Part shown: piece by piece, positions 35,677 through 46,309 of the stretch
Position numbering within the stretch: position 1 is the stretch's first letter
How the letters are laid out: each line of letters begins with the position of its first letter
Assembly (NCBI RefSeq): GCF_000260985.4
Contig: NC_017857.3
Location: 992,001 to 1,056,000, forward strand
DNA length: 64,000 nucleotides
Direction of reading: 5' to 3'
DNA from: Methylophaga nitratireducenticrescens
Lineage (GTDB): Bacteria; Pseudomonadota; Gammaproteobacteria; Nitrosococcales; Methylophagaceae
The notes under the pieces: model-generated
Told to the model about the DNA's origin: nothing
What the model saw: the letters and a program-made list of their open reading frames with translations, nothing else
Database searches by the model: none
Program-made: the position numbers and the translations under genes

Positions 35677-36611
35677 GTGAAATAAATATGACTCCACAAA
35701 GTTTTGGTCGGGTTGCCGTGTTGATGGGTGGACGTTCAGCAGAACGTGAGATTTCGTTGAAAAGTGGCCGTGCGGTATTGGCTGCTTTACAGTCACTCGG
35801 TGTCGATGCTGTTGGGCTGGATGTAGATAAAACGGTCAGTGAACGTATACATCAGGATAAATTTGATCGGGCATTTATTATTCTGCATGGCCGCGGCGGT
35901 GAGGATGGTGAAATTCAGGGTGTTTTGCAGTCATTGCAAATTCCTTATACCGGTAGCGGCATTACCGGTGCGGTACTGTCAATGAATAAACGTTTGAGCA
36001 AACAGATTTGGCAAAGTCAGGGTTTACCAACACCAAAATATGTGCGCTTAAATCGACAGTCCACTCCACAGCAAATCGTTGAAGAATTGGGTTTACCGCT
36101 CGTCATCAAGCCGGTCAACGAAGGTTCAAGCATCGGTATGAGTAAGGTGACATCAGTCGAAGCGCTGCAGCAAGCCATTAGTCTTGCGTTTGACTATGAC
36201 GATGAAGTTATCGCTGAGCAATGGGTGCATGGCGCGGAATACACGGTAAGTATTTTAAACGGAGAAGCGCTGCCGGTTATTCGATTAACAACACCCAGAG
36301 AATTTTACGATTTTGAAGCCAAGTATCTGGCGAATTCAACCGAATATTTGTGTCCGTGTGGTTTGAGTGACGCTGATGAAAAACGCTGTCAGCAATTGGC
36401 AATCACCGCTTTCCATGCGCTCAACATGTCTGGGTGGGGACGTATCGATGTTATGGCAGATCAGCAAGGTGATTTTTACTTGCTGGAAGCGAATAGCGTG
36501 CCCGGTATGACCGACCATAGTTTGGTGCCCATGTCAGCTCGTCAGGCTGGAATCAGTTTTGAAAATCTGGTTGGGCAAATATTAAAGAGCAGTCTGGAGG
36601 ACAAACGTTGA
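35673..36611 (+). CDS. ddl: D-alanine:D-alanine ligase
   Basis: 312-residue ATP-grasp enzyme that makes the D-Ala-D-Ala used by MurF. Motifs are VLMGGRSAEREISLKSG, HGRGGEDGEIQGVLQ, TGSGITGAVLSMNK, the ATP-binding VIKPVNEGSSIGMSKV and the C-terminal EANSVPGMTDHSLVPMSARQAG. Being of the DdlB type within dcw, it gets D-alanine from Alr. The TGA shares one base with the ftsQ ATG. Confidence 0.97.
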   Translation: MSEINMTPQSFGRVAVLMGGRSAEREISLKSGRAVLAALQSLGVDAVGLDVDKTVSERIHQDKFDRAFIILHGRGGEDGEIQGVLQSLQIPYTGSGITGAVLSMNKRLSKQIWQSQGLPTPKYVRLNRQSTPQQIVEELGLPLVIKPVNEGSSIGMSKVTSVEALQQAISLAFDYDDEVIAEQWVHGAEYTVSILNGEALPVIRLTTPREFYDFEAKYLANSTEYLCPCGLSDADEKRCQQLAITAFHALNMSGWGRIDVMADQQGDFYLLEANSVPGMTDHSLVPMSARQAGISFENLVGQILKSSLEDKR

Positions 36612-37396
36612 TGGCTATCAGACAACGTCCAAAAGCAGGAGCAACGCGCACCCGTGTGGTGAAACCACGTGAACAAATGAACTGGCAAAGTAACTTGCGA
36701 AATGTCAGTACTGTGTTGGTGCTGTTGATACTGATTGTCGGTATCGTTTATGTAAACAACACAGATACTCTGCCGATTCAGCACGTTACGGTGGAAGGTG
36801 AATTAGTCAATACTGATAAAAAGGACTTGATTGAGGCGGTAACCCCATATGTGACTGGTAGCTTCCTCGATGTAAACGTGGCAGGAATTCGTGCGGCAGG
36901 TGAAGCACTTCCCTGGGTCTCACAAATACAGGTAAGACGTGTCTGGCCGGATACCTTGCATTTAATGGTCAATGAGCATCAGGCGATTGCACGGTGGAAT
37001 GAAGATGGTCTGGTCAATACCCGTGGTCACGTATTTTATCCTGAGAGCGGAAAAATGCCTGTCGGACTTATTCAGTTATTTGGGCCTGAAGGTAACAGTG
37101 AGTTGATGTCTCGGCAACTGGTAACCATTCAGCAGTCTGTGGATTCGCTGGGATTAAGAGTGAAAAGCCTGACCATGGATGAGCGCCGTTCATGGCAGGT
37201 GAAATTTACAGATGATATGCAGCTGCAACTGGGCCGTGCGGCAAGTGAACAGCGATTAGCCAGATTTATTCGAGTCTTTAAAGGCCCGTTGGCCAGTTAT
37301 CGTGATCAAATCAAAATTGTAGATATGCGCTATACCAACGGACTGGCAGTTGTATGGAAAACCGGTAAGCAACCTGATTTTAATGGAATTGTGTAA
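36611..37396 (+). CDS. ftsQ: Cell division protein FtsQ
   Basis: 261-residue bitopic protein with a basic cytoplasmic N terminus, one membrane helix (about 36-54), a POTRA domain (IQHVTVEGELVNTDKKDLIEAV, about 57-125) and a beta domain (QVRRVWPDTLHLMVNEHQAIARWNEDGLVNTRGHVFYP). It scaffolds FtsL/FtsB in the divisome. The ATG at 36611 is preferred: GGAGG lies ten bases upstream, while the TTG one codon earlier is unlikely. Confidence 0.94.
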   Translation: MAIRQRPKAGATRTRVVKPREQMNWQSNLRNVSTVLVLLILIVGIVYVNNTDTLPIQHVTVEGELVNTDKKDLIEAVTPYVTGSFLDVNVAGIRAAGEALPWVSQIQVRRVWPDTLHLMVNEHQAIARWNEDGLVNTRGHVFYPESGKMPVGLIQLFGPEGNSELMSRQLVTIQQSVDSLGLRVKSLTMDERRSWQVKFTDDMQLQLGRAASEQRLARFIRVFKGPLASYRDQIKIVDMRYTNGLAVVWKTGKQPDFNGIV

Positions 37397-38646
37397 TGTC
37401 GAAACGAATTGAAAGAGAACTGATTGTCGGACTGGATATCGGCACTTCCAAAGTGGTAGCGATCGTGGCAGCCCCGATTCTGGATGCCGGTCCCAATGAC
37501 AACAAACTGGAAATTATCGGCATCGGATCACACCCTGCCAGAGGCATGAAAAAAGGGGTAGTGGTCAATATTGAATCTACAGTGCAATCCATTCAGCGTG
37601 CGGTAGAAGAAGCCGAGTTGATGGCTGGATGCCAGATCCACTCTGTATTTGCCGGGATTGCCGGAAGTCATATTCGTAGTCTGAACTCACATGGCACCGT
37701 TGCCATTCGGGATAAGGAAGTGACACAGGGCGATTTGGATCGGGTACTGGATGCGGCTCGGGCGGTGCATTTCCCGGGCGACCAGCAATTGCTACATGTA
37801 TTGCCTCAGGAATTCATTATCGATAACCAGGAAGGTATTCGTGAACCTATCGGCATGTCAGGGGTTCGACTGGAAGCCAAAGTGCATCTGATTACCGGGG
37901 CGGTCAGTGCTGCCCAAAACATCACCAAATGTATCGAGCGATGTGGACTGATTGTTGATGGAATCATATTGGAACAAATGGCTTCCAGCTACTCGGTACT
38001 GGAACAGGATGAAAAAGAACTGGGAGTATGCCTGGTCGATATTGGCGGCGGTACAACTGATATTGCCGTGTTTATTGATGGTGCCATACGTCATACCGCA
38101 GTGATTCCGATTGCTGGCGATCAGGTTACAAATGACATCGCGGTGGCGTTACGTACGCCGACCCAGTATGCCGAAGAAATCAAAATCAAATATGCCTGTG
38201 CCCTGACTCAACTGGCACGGGAAGATGAAACCATTGAAGTGCCAAGTGTTGGAGACAGACCGCCTCGTCAACTGGCGAGACAGACATTGGCCGAAGTAGT
38301 TGAGCCACGTTATGAAGAATTACTAATGCTGGTACAGGCTGAACTGCGTCGCAGTGGCTTTGAAGAAATGTTAGCTGCCGGGGTGGTATTGACCGGTGGC
38401 AGTGCAAAAATGGAAGGCGCAATTGAACTGGCTGAAGAAGTCTTTCATCTGCCGGTAAGACTTGGTGTGCCACAGCATGTTGGTGGTTTAGTTGATGTAG
38501 TACGTAATCCAATCCACGCCACAGGTGTGGGTTTATTACTGTTTGGAAATGAACAAGTGAGTACCGGTCACAGTGAGTCTGTGATGTCGGATGGTTTTAA
38601 AGGAATGTTTGCCAGAATGAAAAGTTGGTTTCAGGGCAATTTCTGA
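37396..38646 (+). CDS. ftsA: Cell division protein FtsA
   Basis: 416-residue actin-like ATPase that tethers FtsZ to the membrane. Phosphate loops LIVGLDIGTSKVVAIV and LVDIGGGTTDIAVF and the adenosine motif VVLTGGSAKMEGAIEL are visible. The C-terminal amphipathic helix (FKGMFARMKSWFQGNF) that binds membrane is present. It shares one base with ftsQ (TAATG) and precedes ftsZ by 36 bases. Confidence 0.97.
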   Translation: MSKRIERELIVGLDIGTSKVVAIVAAPILDAGPNDNKLEIIGIGSHPARGMKKGVVVNIESTVQSIQRAVEEAELMAGCQIHSVFAGIAGSHIRSLNSHGTVAIRDKEVTQGDLDRVLDAARAVHFPGDQQLLHVLPQEFIIDNQEGIREPIGMSGVRLEAKVHLITGAVSAAQNITKCIERCGLIVDGIILEQMASSYSVLEQDEKELGVCLVDIGGGTTDIAVFIDGAIRHTAVIPIAGDQVTNDIAVALRTPTQYAEEIKIKYACALTQLAREDETIEVPSVGDRPPRQLARQTLAEVVEPRYEELLMLVQAELRRSGFEEMLAAGVVLTGGSAKMEGAIELAEEVFHLPVRLGVPQHVGGLVDVVRNPIHATGVGLLLFGNEQVSTGHSESVMSDGFKGMFARMKSWFQGNF

Positions 38647-38682
38647 GCAAGCCTTGTTAGTAAATAAAGAGGGGAGAAAATC

Positions 38683-39843
38683 ATGACATTTGAATTGATT
38701 GATACATATACAGCAAATGCCGTTATCAAAGTCATCGGTGTAGGTGGCGGTGGCGGTAACGCATTGGAACACATGGTGGCCAATAAAATCGAAGGTGTTG
38801 ATTTTATTTGTGCCAATACTGATGCACAGGCTTTACGAAAAAGTAATGCTACTACGCATTTACAATTGGGAACTGATATCACTAAAGGGCTGGGTGCCGG
38901 TGCCAACCCTGACGTGGGTCGACAGGCTGCATTGGAAGATCGTGAACGTATTATGGAAGTCATTAGTGGCGCTGATATGGTCTTCATCACTGCGGGTATG
39001 GGTGGCGGTACAGGTACCGGAGCTGCGCCAGTAGTGGCTCAGGTTGCTAAAGAAATGGGTATTTTAACGGTTGCCGTCGTCACCAAGCCATTTCCTTTTG
39101 AAGGTGGCAAAAGACTGAAAGTCGCTACAGCCGGTATTGAAGAGTTGAGTCAGCATGTAGATTCATTGATCACTATTCCAAATGAAAAACTGTTGAAAGT
39201 GTTGGGTAAGGAAATGAGCCTGCTTAATGCTTTTAAATCAGCCAATGATGTACTGCTGGGTGCGGTTCAGGGTATTGCCGAACTGATTACCCGTGAAGGC
39301 ATGATTAACGTTGACTTTGCCGACGTGCGCACAGTGATGTCCGAAATGGGTATGGCCATGATGGGAACCGGCCGGGCTTCAGGTGAAAACCGCGCTGCAG
39401 AAGCCGCCAGACTGGCTGTTTCAAGCCCGTTACTGGAAGATGTTGATTTGGCAGGTGCGCGTGGTGTTTTGGTAAACATTACTGCGGGTCTGGATATGAG
39501 CATTGGTGAATTTGAAGAAGTGGGTAATACCATTAAAGAATTTGCGTCAGAAGACGCAACAGTCGTTGTTGGTACAGTTATCGATCCAGATATGACCGAT
39601 GAGTTACGGGTCACCGTTGTGGCAACCGGACTGGGTGTTGCAAGAGCGGCTGTTTCAAAACCGGTTGAAACATCGGCAGCAGCACCGCAAATTGAAATTG
39701 TTAAGAAGCCAGTTGACATTGATTATGATGAACCAACAGTTTTACGCAATGGTCGTAACAACGAACATAAACAAGTGGCTAATGGCGACGTCAACATGGA
39801 TTATCTGGACATCCCGGCATTTCTTCGCAGACAGGCAGACTAA
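38683..39843 (+). CDS. ftsZ: Cell division GTPase FtsZ
   Basis: 386-residue tubulin homologue that forms the Z ring. GTP signature GGGTGTG at residues 107-113, preceded by [14 protein letters not shown]7 loop [12 protein letters not shown] variable linker (about 318-370) leads to the C-terminal peptide [14 protein letters not shown] that binds FtsA and ZipA. A GAGGGGAG site lies upstream. Confidence 0.98.
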   Translation: MTFELIDTYTANAVIKVIGVGGGGGNALEHMVANKIEGVDFICANTDAQALRKSNATTHLQLGTDITKGLGAGANPDVGRQAALEDRERIMEVISGADMVFITAGMGGGTGTGAAPVVAQVAKEMGILTVAVVTKPFPFEGGKRLKVATAGIEELSQHVDSLITIPNEKLLKVLGKEMSLLNAFKSANDVLLGAVQGIAELITREGMINVDFADVRTVMSEMGMAMMGTGRASGENRAAEAARLAVSSPLLEDVDLAGARGVLVNITAGLDMSIGEFEEVGNTIKEFASEDATVVVGTVIDPDMTDELRVTVVATGLGVARAAVSKPVETSAAAPQIEIVKKPVDIDYDEPTVLRNGRNNEHKQVANGDVNMDYLDIPAFLRRQAD

Positions 39844-39915
39844 TGTAGATGGTGAAGTAATATAAGCCTATGATATTATTCTCGGATGATTAAACTAGAA
39901 AGGGGGTAAAACACC

Positions 39916-40833
39916 TTGATAAAGCAACGAACATTGAAAAATGTGATTCGTGCCACAGGTGTGGGATTGCACAGCGGTGAAATGGTCTATTTAACGCTGC
40001 GTCCGGCTGCCCCTAATACTGGCATTATTTTCCGACGAGTCGATCTGGATCCGGTTGTTGAAATCGAAGCCAAAGCTGAAAATGTGGGGGAAACAGCCCT
40101 GTCAACCACATTGATTCAGAATGGCCAACGGGTTTCAACAGTGGAACATTTACTTTCAGCCTTTGCCGGGCTGGGTATCGACAATGCTTATATTGATCTC
40201 AATGCAGCAGAAGTTCCTATTATGGACGGCAGTGCCGGACCTTTTGTATTTCTGGTGCAATCTGCCGGTATTGAAGAGCAGGCAGTTGCCAAGCAATTTA
40301 TCCGTATTAAAAAGTCTGTATTACTGGAAGATGGTGACAAATGGGCCAAGTTCGAGCCATTTGAAGGATTCAAAGTTTCTTTTACCATTGATTTTGAGCA
40401 CCCGGCCTTTACCGGCAGACCGCAACAGGTTGATGTAGATTTCTCCTCCACATCATTTGTTCGTGAAGTCAGCCGTGCCCGAACCTTCGGCTTTATGAAA
40501 GATATCGAAAAACTGCGGGAAATGAATTTGGCGCTGGGTGGCAGTATGGATAATGCTATTGTTGTAGACGATTTCCGTGTCTTAAATGAAGATGGTCTTC
40601 GTTACGAAGACGAGTTTGTCCGTCATAAAGTACTTGATGCTATCGGTGATTTGTATTTGCTGGGGCATAGTCTGATCGGTGCATTCGTCGGACATAAATC
40701 CGGTCATGAAGTGAACAATCGCCTGTTACGCAAGCTTATTGCCCAGGAAGATTGTTGGGAACTGGTGACTTTTGAAGAAGATGCTGATGCACCTATTGTG
40801 TTCAGTCGGCCTGCCGCTTCAATCGTCAGCTAG
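39916..40833 (+). CDS. lpxC: UDP-3-O-acyl-N-acetylglucosamine deacetylase LpxC
   Basis: 305-residue zinc deacetylase that commits UDP-acyl-GlcNAc to lipid A. Zinc ligands are His78 (VEHLL), His237 and Asp241 (HKVLDAIGD); the catalytic [18 protein letters not shown] segment follows. Translation starts at TTG, supported by the AAAGGGGG site and the family N terminus [10 protein letters not shown]. Its TAG overlaps the stop of the convergent dciA gene in a single CTAG. Confidence 0.97.
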   Translation: MIKQRTLKNVIRATGVGLHSGEMVYLTLRPAAPNTGIIFRRVDLDPVVEIEAKAENVGETALSTTLIQNGQRVSTVEHLLSAFAGLGIDNAYIDLNAAEVPIMDGSAGPFVFLVQSAGIEEQAVAKQFIRIKKSVLLEDGDKWAKFEPFEGFKVSFTIDFEHPAFTGRPQQVDVDFSSTSFVREVSRARTFGFMKDIEKLREMNLALGGSMDNAIVVDDFRVLNEDGLRYEDEFVRHKVLDAIGDLYLLGHSLIGAFVGHKSGHEVNNRLLRKLIAQEDCWELVTFEEDADAPIVFSRPAASIVS

Positions 40834-41282
40834 GAGTTGTCACGAGTTTTACCTCGCTTAGCGAGTTTATGCAGCGCTGTTTTGAGCTGACCATCGTCTA
40901 ACCCGGCGGCGGTCTGAGCAATCAGCGCTGCATTGTTATTAGACATATCGATCATATTGGATTTTGCCAGCTTCCCGGTTGGGTGCTGGGGTTTTACTTT
41001 TACCTCAACGCGTTCAATTTGCGCAGACAACTCGCTGGAAAAGGTTTTACAAATGGTAGCGGAATGAAAGCGTAATAAGCTGGCAACTGCCGCGTTTTCT
41101 GTATGGATGATGATTTTGTTGTCTTTCATATTCGCCAGCTGACAATGTCCTGCGAACTGCGAAGGTAAAATTTCTTGCAGAATGCTGTTAAGCTGAGTTA
41201 ATTTTTGAGCGCGCTTCGAAATTTGCTGTAATTGCTGGTTTGCCTGGCAAACAGTGCTGAAATGAAGCGGTTTATTTGACAT
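40830..41282 (-). CDS. dciA: DUF721 family protein (DciA-like helicase loader)
   Basis: 150-residue protein with the DUF721 domain in its N-terminal two thirds ([52 protein letters not shown]). In bacteria without DnaC or DnaI, DUF721 proteins (DciA) load the replicative helicase DnaB, which is encoded here at 4.7 kb. The lpxC-DUF721-M23-secA order is standard in pseudomonad-like species. The stop codons of this gene and lpxC interlock. Function is by family, not shown by motif residues. Confidence 0.8.
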   Translation of the reverse strand: MSNKPLHFSTVCQANQQLQQISKRAQKLTQLNSILQEILPSQFAGHCQLANMKDNKIIIHTENAAVASLLRFHSATICKTFSSELSAQIERVEVKVKPQHPTGKLAKSNMIDMSNNNAALIAQTAAGLDDGQLKTALHKLAKRGKTRDNS

Positions 41283-41307
41283 GTCTCAATCCGGGACGAG
41301 GATAAGT

Positions 41308-42228
41308 ATGCAGATTATCATAATATCCGCCGACAATACCGGCCACAAGCATTGGCATTTAAGCCGAACGAAATTGATGCTGCTAGTCGCATTTCTTTTA
41401 TCCATAACAATTGCGATAACTGTCTCTACAATGAATTATATAAAAGATAAGACAGCTATCAACGATACAGTAGACTCAAAATTTTTCCCAACCGCTCGAC
41501 TCCTCACCCCGAAAACCGATCCCCTCTCTATCAGTGATGACACAACCGCCAATGAAGCCATTCAAGGCTTTTACGCGCAGCAGTTAGGAGGATTACAGGC
41601 AGAGGCAATTCGTCTGAAAATGCTCAGTCAGCGATTAGCTGAAATTGCAGGTTTTGAACTTTCTGATTTTGATTTGGAATTTGCTCCCGGGATGGGCGGT
41701 ATTGAACATTCTGGTGACTGGTTATCAAACGCCGAATTTGAAGAAAGTCTGGTTCGTCTCTCACAGGATTTTGCTGATCAACAGGATACCTTGACCGCAT
41801 TACAGGAGTTTCTGATTACTAATGAGAATATCGCCGGCGCCATACCCAGTGGTCGTCCAGTGGTTGATGGCTGGGTATCGTCTTTCTATGGATACCGTGT
41901 TGATCCATTTAATGGGAAAAAGGCTTTCCATGATGGACTCGATTTTGCCGGAAAAACCGGTAGCTCGGTCATTTCGGTGGCGGATGGTATCGTAAGTTGG
42001 GCAGGTATGCGTGGAGGTTACGGTGGATTGGTTGAAATTGACCATGGAAATGGCTATGTAACTCGTTATGCGCACAACAAAACACTCAATGTCAGTACCG
42101 GAGACCGTGTTAACAAGGGAGATGTTATTGCGCTTATGGGATCAACCGGTCGTTCAACTGGCCCACATGTTCATTTCGAAGTGGTAAGAGACGGTAAATC
42201 CGTTAATCCGTTTAATTACATCGAATAA
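41308..42228 (+). CDS. Membrane-anchored M23 family metallopeptidase
   Basis: 306-residue protein with an N-terminal membrane helix (about 25-45), a coiled segment (about 90-180) and a C-terminal LytM/peptidase M23 domain with FHDGLDFAGKTGSSVISVADG, GNGYVTRYAHN and GPHVHFEVVRDGKSVNPFNYI. The zinc ligands (HxxxD, then HxH in HVHFE) are intact, so it may cut peptidoglycan cross-links; alternatively it regulates other hydrolases. The ATG at 41308 is preferred because of the GAGG eight bases upstream; an in-frame ATG at 41281 overlaps dciA. Confidence 0.88.
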   Translation: MQIIIISADNTGHKHWHLSRTKLMLLVAFLLSITIAITVSTMNYIKDKTAINDTVDSKFFPTARLLTPKTDPLSISDDTTANEAIQGFYAQQLGGLQAEAIRLKMLSQRLAEIAGFELSDFDLEFAPGMGGIEHSGDWLSNAEFEESLVRLSQDFADQQDTLTALQEFLITNENIAGAIPSGRPVVDGWVSSFYGYRVDPFNGKKAFHDGLDFAGKTGSSVISVADGIVSWAGMRGGYGGLVEIDHGNGYVTRYAHNKTLNVSTGDRVNKGDVIALMGSTGRSTGPHVHFEVVRDGKSVNPFNYIE

Positions 42229-42297
42229 TTCCTCTTGTATTTGAAAAATCTGACACCACTTAAAAAAATGCGGTGAGTCTTCGATCTTCCCAACAGT

Positions 42298-42316
42298 ACG
42301 CGTTATAATCACGCGT
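42298..42316 (+). promoter_or_regulatory. Candidate secA promoter -10 region with ACGCGT repeats
   Basis: TATAAT at 42304-42309 is a perfect -10 hexamer 56 bases before the secA start. It is framed by two copies of the self-complementary ACGCGT (42298-42303 and 42311-42316). A clear -35 is not seen; TTCGAT at 42280-42285 is a weak candidate. No secM-like gene precedes secA. Confidence 0.45.
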
Positions 42317-42364
42317 TTAATCAAACTGTCGTCAATTCGGCACATTCAACAGGTAGTTTTAGTC

Positions 42365-45070
42365 ATGGTAGGCAAGTTTTTCAGTAAGGTTTTTGGCAGT
42401 CGTAATGATCGTGTAATCAAAAAACTGCAAAAACAGGTCAGCCTCATCAATGAATTGGAAGGCGAATATGAAAAGCTTGACGATGCCGCTTTAAAATCCA
42501 AAACCATAGAATTCAAACAACGTCTGGATGACGGGCAAACGCTGGATGATATTCTGGTAGAAGCATTTGCTGTCGTTCGTGAAGCCGGTAAACGGATTAT
42601 GGAAATGCGTCATTTTGACGTGCAGTTGATTGGCGGTATGGTATTGAACGACGGAAAAATTGCCGAAATGAAAACCGGCGAGGGGAAAACGCTGGTAGCC
42701 ACACTCGCGGTATATCTGAACGCCTTAAGCGGTGAAGGCGTCCATGTTATTACTGTCAACGATTACCTTGCCAAACGTGATTCGGCCTGGATGAGCAAGC
42801 TTTATGGTTTCCTTGGCCTAACAACCGGTGTAATTGTCAGTGGACTGAGTGGAGATGAACGCCGTGAAGCTTATGCCGCAGATATTACTTACGGTACCAA
42901 TAACGAATTTGGCTTTGATTATCTGCGCGATAACATGGCCTTTCGACTGGAAGATAGAGTACAGCGTCCATTAAATTTTGCTGTTATCGACGAAGTTGAC
43001 TCCATCCTGATTGACGAAGCCCGTACTCCACTAATTATCTCCGGTCCGGCTGAGGACAGTTCTGAGCGTTATCTGCAGATAAACAAATTGATTCCAAGTC
43101 TGACCCGGCAGGAAGGTGAAGATGAAGATATCACTGTACCGGGTGATTACACCATTGATGAAAAAAACAAACAGGTGCATTTTACCGAAGCTGGTCATGA
43201 AAAAATCGAGCGGTTATTAACCGAAGCCGGTCTGCTGGATGAAGATGCCAGCCTGTATGATGCGGCCAATATCGGTTTGATGCATCACGTAACTGCAGCA
43301 CTTCGTGCACATGTATTATTTCATCGGGATGTTGAATACATTGTCCAGGATGATCAGATAATCATTGTCGACGAATTTACCGGTCGTACCATGCCCGGGC
43401 GTCGCTGGTCAGAAGGGTTGCACCAGGCCATTGAAGCCAAGGAAGGGGTCAAGATTCAAAACGAAAACCAGACCCTCGCTTCCATTACTTTCCAGAATTA
43501 TTTCCGTCTTTACAAAAAGCTGTCCGGCATGACCGGTACAGCCGATACCGAAGCGTATGAATTGCAGTCAATCTATGGGCTGGAAGTTGTGGTTATTCCG
43601 ACACATCGGCCAATGCAGCGTAAAGATGAAGCCGATAGAATTTATTTGACAGCAAAAGAAAAATTCGATGCGATCTTGCTAGATATTCAGGACTGTGTGC
43701 AACGAAAACAGCCTGTGCTGGTGGGTACGGCTTCGATTGAAAGCTCAGAGTATCTGGATAAATTACTCTCCAAAGCCAAAATTCCCCATGAAGTTTTGAA
43801 TGCAAAATTTCATGAGAAAGAGGCACATATCATTGCTGAAGCGGGTAAACCGGGCTCTGTAACAATCGCTACCAATATGGCGGGTCGTGGTACAGATATT
43901 GTTCTCGGCGGCAGTCTTGAAACAGAGCTGGACAAGCTGGGTGAAGAGGCTGATGAAGCTGCAAAAGCTAAAGTGAAAGCCGAATGGCAACAACGTCATG
44001 ATTTGGTTTTGCAAGCGGGAGGTTTACACATTATCGGTACCGAACGTCATGAATCACGCCGTATCGACAATCAGCTGCGTGGTCGTTCCGGTCGTCAGGG
44101 CGATCCGGGCTCAACCCGTTTTTATCTGTCGCTCGAAGATAACCTGATGCGGATCTTTGCTTCTGAACGTATGGCCGGATTGATGCAGAAACTGGGTATG
44201 GAAGAGGGTGAAGCCATTGAGCATCCATGGGTCAGCAGAGCCATTGAAAATGCGCAACGTAAAGTTGAAGGACACAACTTTGATATACGTAAACAGTTGC
44301 TGCAGTTTGATGATGTTGCCAACGATCAACGTAAAGTAATCTATGAGCAGCGCAATGAATTAATGGCTGCGGATGATGTTTCTGAAACGATTGTTTCGAT
44401 GCGTAGCAGCGTCATTAACGACGTTATCAGTCTTTACATTCCACCAAACAGCATTGATGAACAATGGAATGTCAGTGGACTGGAACAGGCTTTACGTGAT
44501 GATTTCGCTCTGGAATTAGATATTAGCGGCTGGTTGGAGGCAGATGACAATCTGCACGAAGAAAGCTTGCGTGAACGAATTATCGAAGAAGCAGAAGCGG
44601 CCTGTCAGGCTAAAGAAGCTACTGTCGGGGCTGAGTTGATGCGGCATTTTGAAAAAGCCATCATGTTGCAAACCCTGGATACACAGTGGAAAGAACATCT
44701 GGCTCAGATGGATTATTTACGTCAGGGTATCAATCTGCGTGGTTATGCTCAAAAAGATCCCAAGCAGGAATATAAACGTGAAGCTTTCCAGTTATTTACT
44801 GCCATGCTGGACAGCTTGAAACATGAAGTTATCAGCCTGATTTCCCGTGTTAAAGTGCGTGCGCCGGAAGATGTCGCGGCGGTCGATGAGCAACGTCGTC
44901 AATCTGCTGATGTGGAATATCAGCATGAAAGTTCGTCCGCTGAAGCAGAAACAGACCATCCTACTGCCAATCAGCCACTAACACGTGATGGAAAAAAAGT
45001 TGGTCGTAATGATCCTTGCCCATGTGGCAGTGGTAAAAAATTCAAAAATTGCCACGGCGCTATTAGATAA
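42365..45070 (+). CDS. secA: Preprotein translocase ATPase SecA
   Basis: 901-residue motor that drives proteins through SecYEG. Walker A MKTGEGKT is at 102-109; [21 protein letters not shown] and [14 protein letters not shown] are the DEAD motor motifs, and [34 protein letters not shown] is the second nucleotide-binding region. The C terminus ends in a zinc-binding [14 protein letters not shown] tail for SecB. No frameshift or insertion is seen. Confidence 0.98.
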   Translation: MVGKFFSKVFGSRNDRVIKKLQKQVSLINELEGEYEKLDDAALKSKTIEFKQRLDDGQTLDDILVEAFAVVREAGKRIMEMRHFDVQLIGGMVLNDGKIAEMKTGEGKTLVATLAVYLNALSGEGVHVITVNDYLAKRDSAWMSKLYGFLGLTTGVIVSGLSGDERREAYAADITYGTNNEFGFDYLRDNMAFRLEDRVQRPLNFAVIDEVDSILIDEARTPLIISGPAEDSSERYLQINKLIPSLTRQEGEDEDITVPGDYTIDEKNKQVHFTEAGHEKIERLLTEAGLLDEDASLYDAANIGLMHHVTAALRAHVLFHRDVEYIVQDDQIIIVDEFTGRTMPGRRWSEGLHQAIEAKEGVKIQNENQTLASITFQNYFRLYKKLSGMTGTADTEAYELQSIYGLEVVVIPTHRPMQRKDEADRIYLTAKEKFDAILLDIQDCVQRKQPVLVGTASIESSEYLDKLLSKAKIPHEVLNAKFHEKEAHIIAEAGKPGSVTIATNMAGRGTDIVLGGSLETELDKLGEEADEAAKAKVKAEWQQRHDLVLQAGGLHIIGTERHESRRIDNQLRGRSGRQGDPGSTRFYLSLEDNLMRIFASERMAGLMQKLGMEEGEAIEHPWVSRAIENAQRKVEGHNFDIRKQLLQFDDVANDQRKVIYEQRNELMAADDVSETIVSMRSSVINDVISLYIPPNSIDEQWNVSGLEQALRDDFALELDISGWLEADDNLHEESLRERIIEEAEAACQAKEATVGAELMRHFEKAIMLQTLDTQWKEHLAQMDYLRQGINLRGYAQKDPKQEYKREAFQLFTAMLDSLKHEVISLISRVKVRAPEDVAAVDEQRRQSADVEYQHESSSAEAETDHPTANQPLTRDGKKVGRNDPCPCGSGKKFKNCHGAIR

Positions 45071-46296
45071 TGGCAGTAAATTTATCTGCACCGGTTGCTG
45101 CTGAATTAAAGCCTGTAAGAGGTGTCCGCCTCGCCACTGCGAGCGCAGGCATTAAAAAGCCGGGTCGTCAGGATGTGGTATTAATTGAACTGGCACCAGG
45201 AAGTCATACCGCAGCGGTTTATACCCGTAATGCATTTTGTGCAGCGCCGGTATTACTCGCCAGAGAGCATCAGCAACAAGCATCGACACGCTATCTACTG
45301 ATTAATTCTGGAAATGCCAATGCTGGAACCGGTGACGCGGGTATGGCGGCAGCAAAAGCATGTTGTCAGGCGGTGGCTCAGCAAGCTCAATGTGATACCA
45401 GTGCGGTGTTGCCATTTTCTACCGGGGTAATAGGGCAGCCGTTACCTGTTGAGAAAATAACCAATGCGTTACCGGAGGCATTTAGCACACTAGCCGCTGA
45501 TAACTGGTTTGCTGCAGCACACGCCATCATGACCACAGACACCATAGCCAAAGCGCGTTCAGTGGAACTGTCGTTAAATGGACAGTCAATCACGCTCACA
45601 GGCATCGCTAAAGGCTCAGGCATGATTCGGCCAGATATGGCGACCTTGTTGTCTTATATCGCCACTGACGCGGCGATAAGTCCCTCCACATTACAAAAGA
45701 TGCTTGACGTTTCGATGGAGCAGTCTTTTAACAGTATTACCGTTGATGGCGATACCTCAACCAACGATGCCTGCATTCTTATTGCAACCGGTAAAGCTGG
45801 TAACTCAGTTATTGATGATATTGATAGCACGGAGGCACATCAGTTTATCGAGGCTTTAAATACTTTAAGCCGCTTCCTGGCCCAAGCCATTGTTCGCGAT
45901 GGCGAAGGTGCAACCAAATTTATCAGCATTGATGTTCAGCAGGGCACTGACGCAGATGAATGTCGTCAGGTCGCCTATACCATCGCTCATTCACCACTGG
46001 TGAAAACCGCATTGTTTGCCTCTGACCCGAACTGGGGACGTATTCTGGCAGCAGTAGGCCGAAGTGGCTTGCCCAATCTGGACTTATCGAAAATCGCTAT
46101 TTACCTGGATGACGTATGTATTGTCGATGGAGGCCAGCCTGCTGCTGACTATACTGAAGAAAAAGGCCAGCAGGTCATGTCACAATCTGAAATTACCATT
46201 CAGGTAAAACTGGGTAGAGGAAAAGTTGCTAAAACAGTCTGGACCTGTGATTTTTCTTATGATTACGTGAGAATCAACGCTGAATACCGTACGTAA
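45070..46296 (+). CDS. argJ: Bifunctional ornithine acetyltransferase / N-acetylglutamate synthase ArgJ
   Basis: 408-residue arginine-pathway enzyme that recycles acetyl from N-acetylornithine to glutamate. It self-cleaves before the threonine of the MATLL motif (Thr192 in RPDMATLLSYIATDA), and this threonine becomes the nucleophile. TTDT, KGSGMI, TVDGDTSTND and SDPNWGRI are typical. Its ATG shares one base with the secA stop. Whether it also uses acetyl-CoA cannot be told from sequence. Confidence 0.95.
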   Translation: MAVNLSAPVAAELKPVRGVRLATASAGIKKPGRQDVVLIELAPGSHTAAVYTRNAFCAAPVLLAREHQQQASTRYLLINSGNANAGTGDAGMAAAKACCQAVAQQAQCDTSAVLPFSTGVIGQPLPVEKITNALPEAFSTLAADNWFAAAHAIMTTDTIAKARSVELSLNGQSITLTGIAKGSGMIRPDMATLLSYIATDAAISPSTLQKMLDVSMEQSFNSITVDGDTSTNDACILIATGKAGNSVIDDIDSTEAHQFIEALNTLSRFLAQAIVRDGEGATKFISIDVQQGTDADECRQVAYTIAHSPLVKTALFASDPNWGRILAAVGRSGLPNLDLSKIAIYLDDVCIVDGGQPAADYTEEKGQQVMSQSEITIQVKLGRGKVAKTVWTCDFSYDYVRINAEYRT

Positions 46297-46309
46297 CAGC
46301 GAGCAGGAT

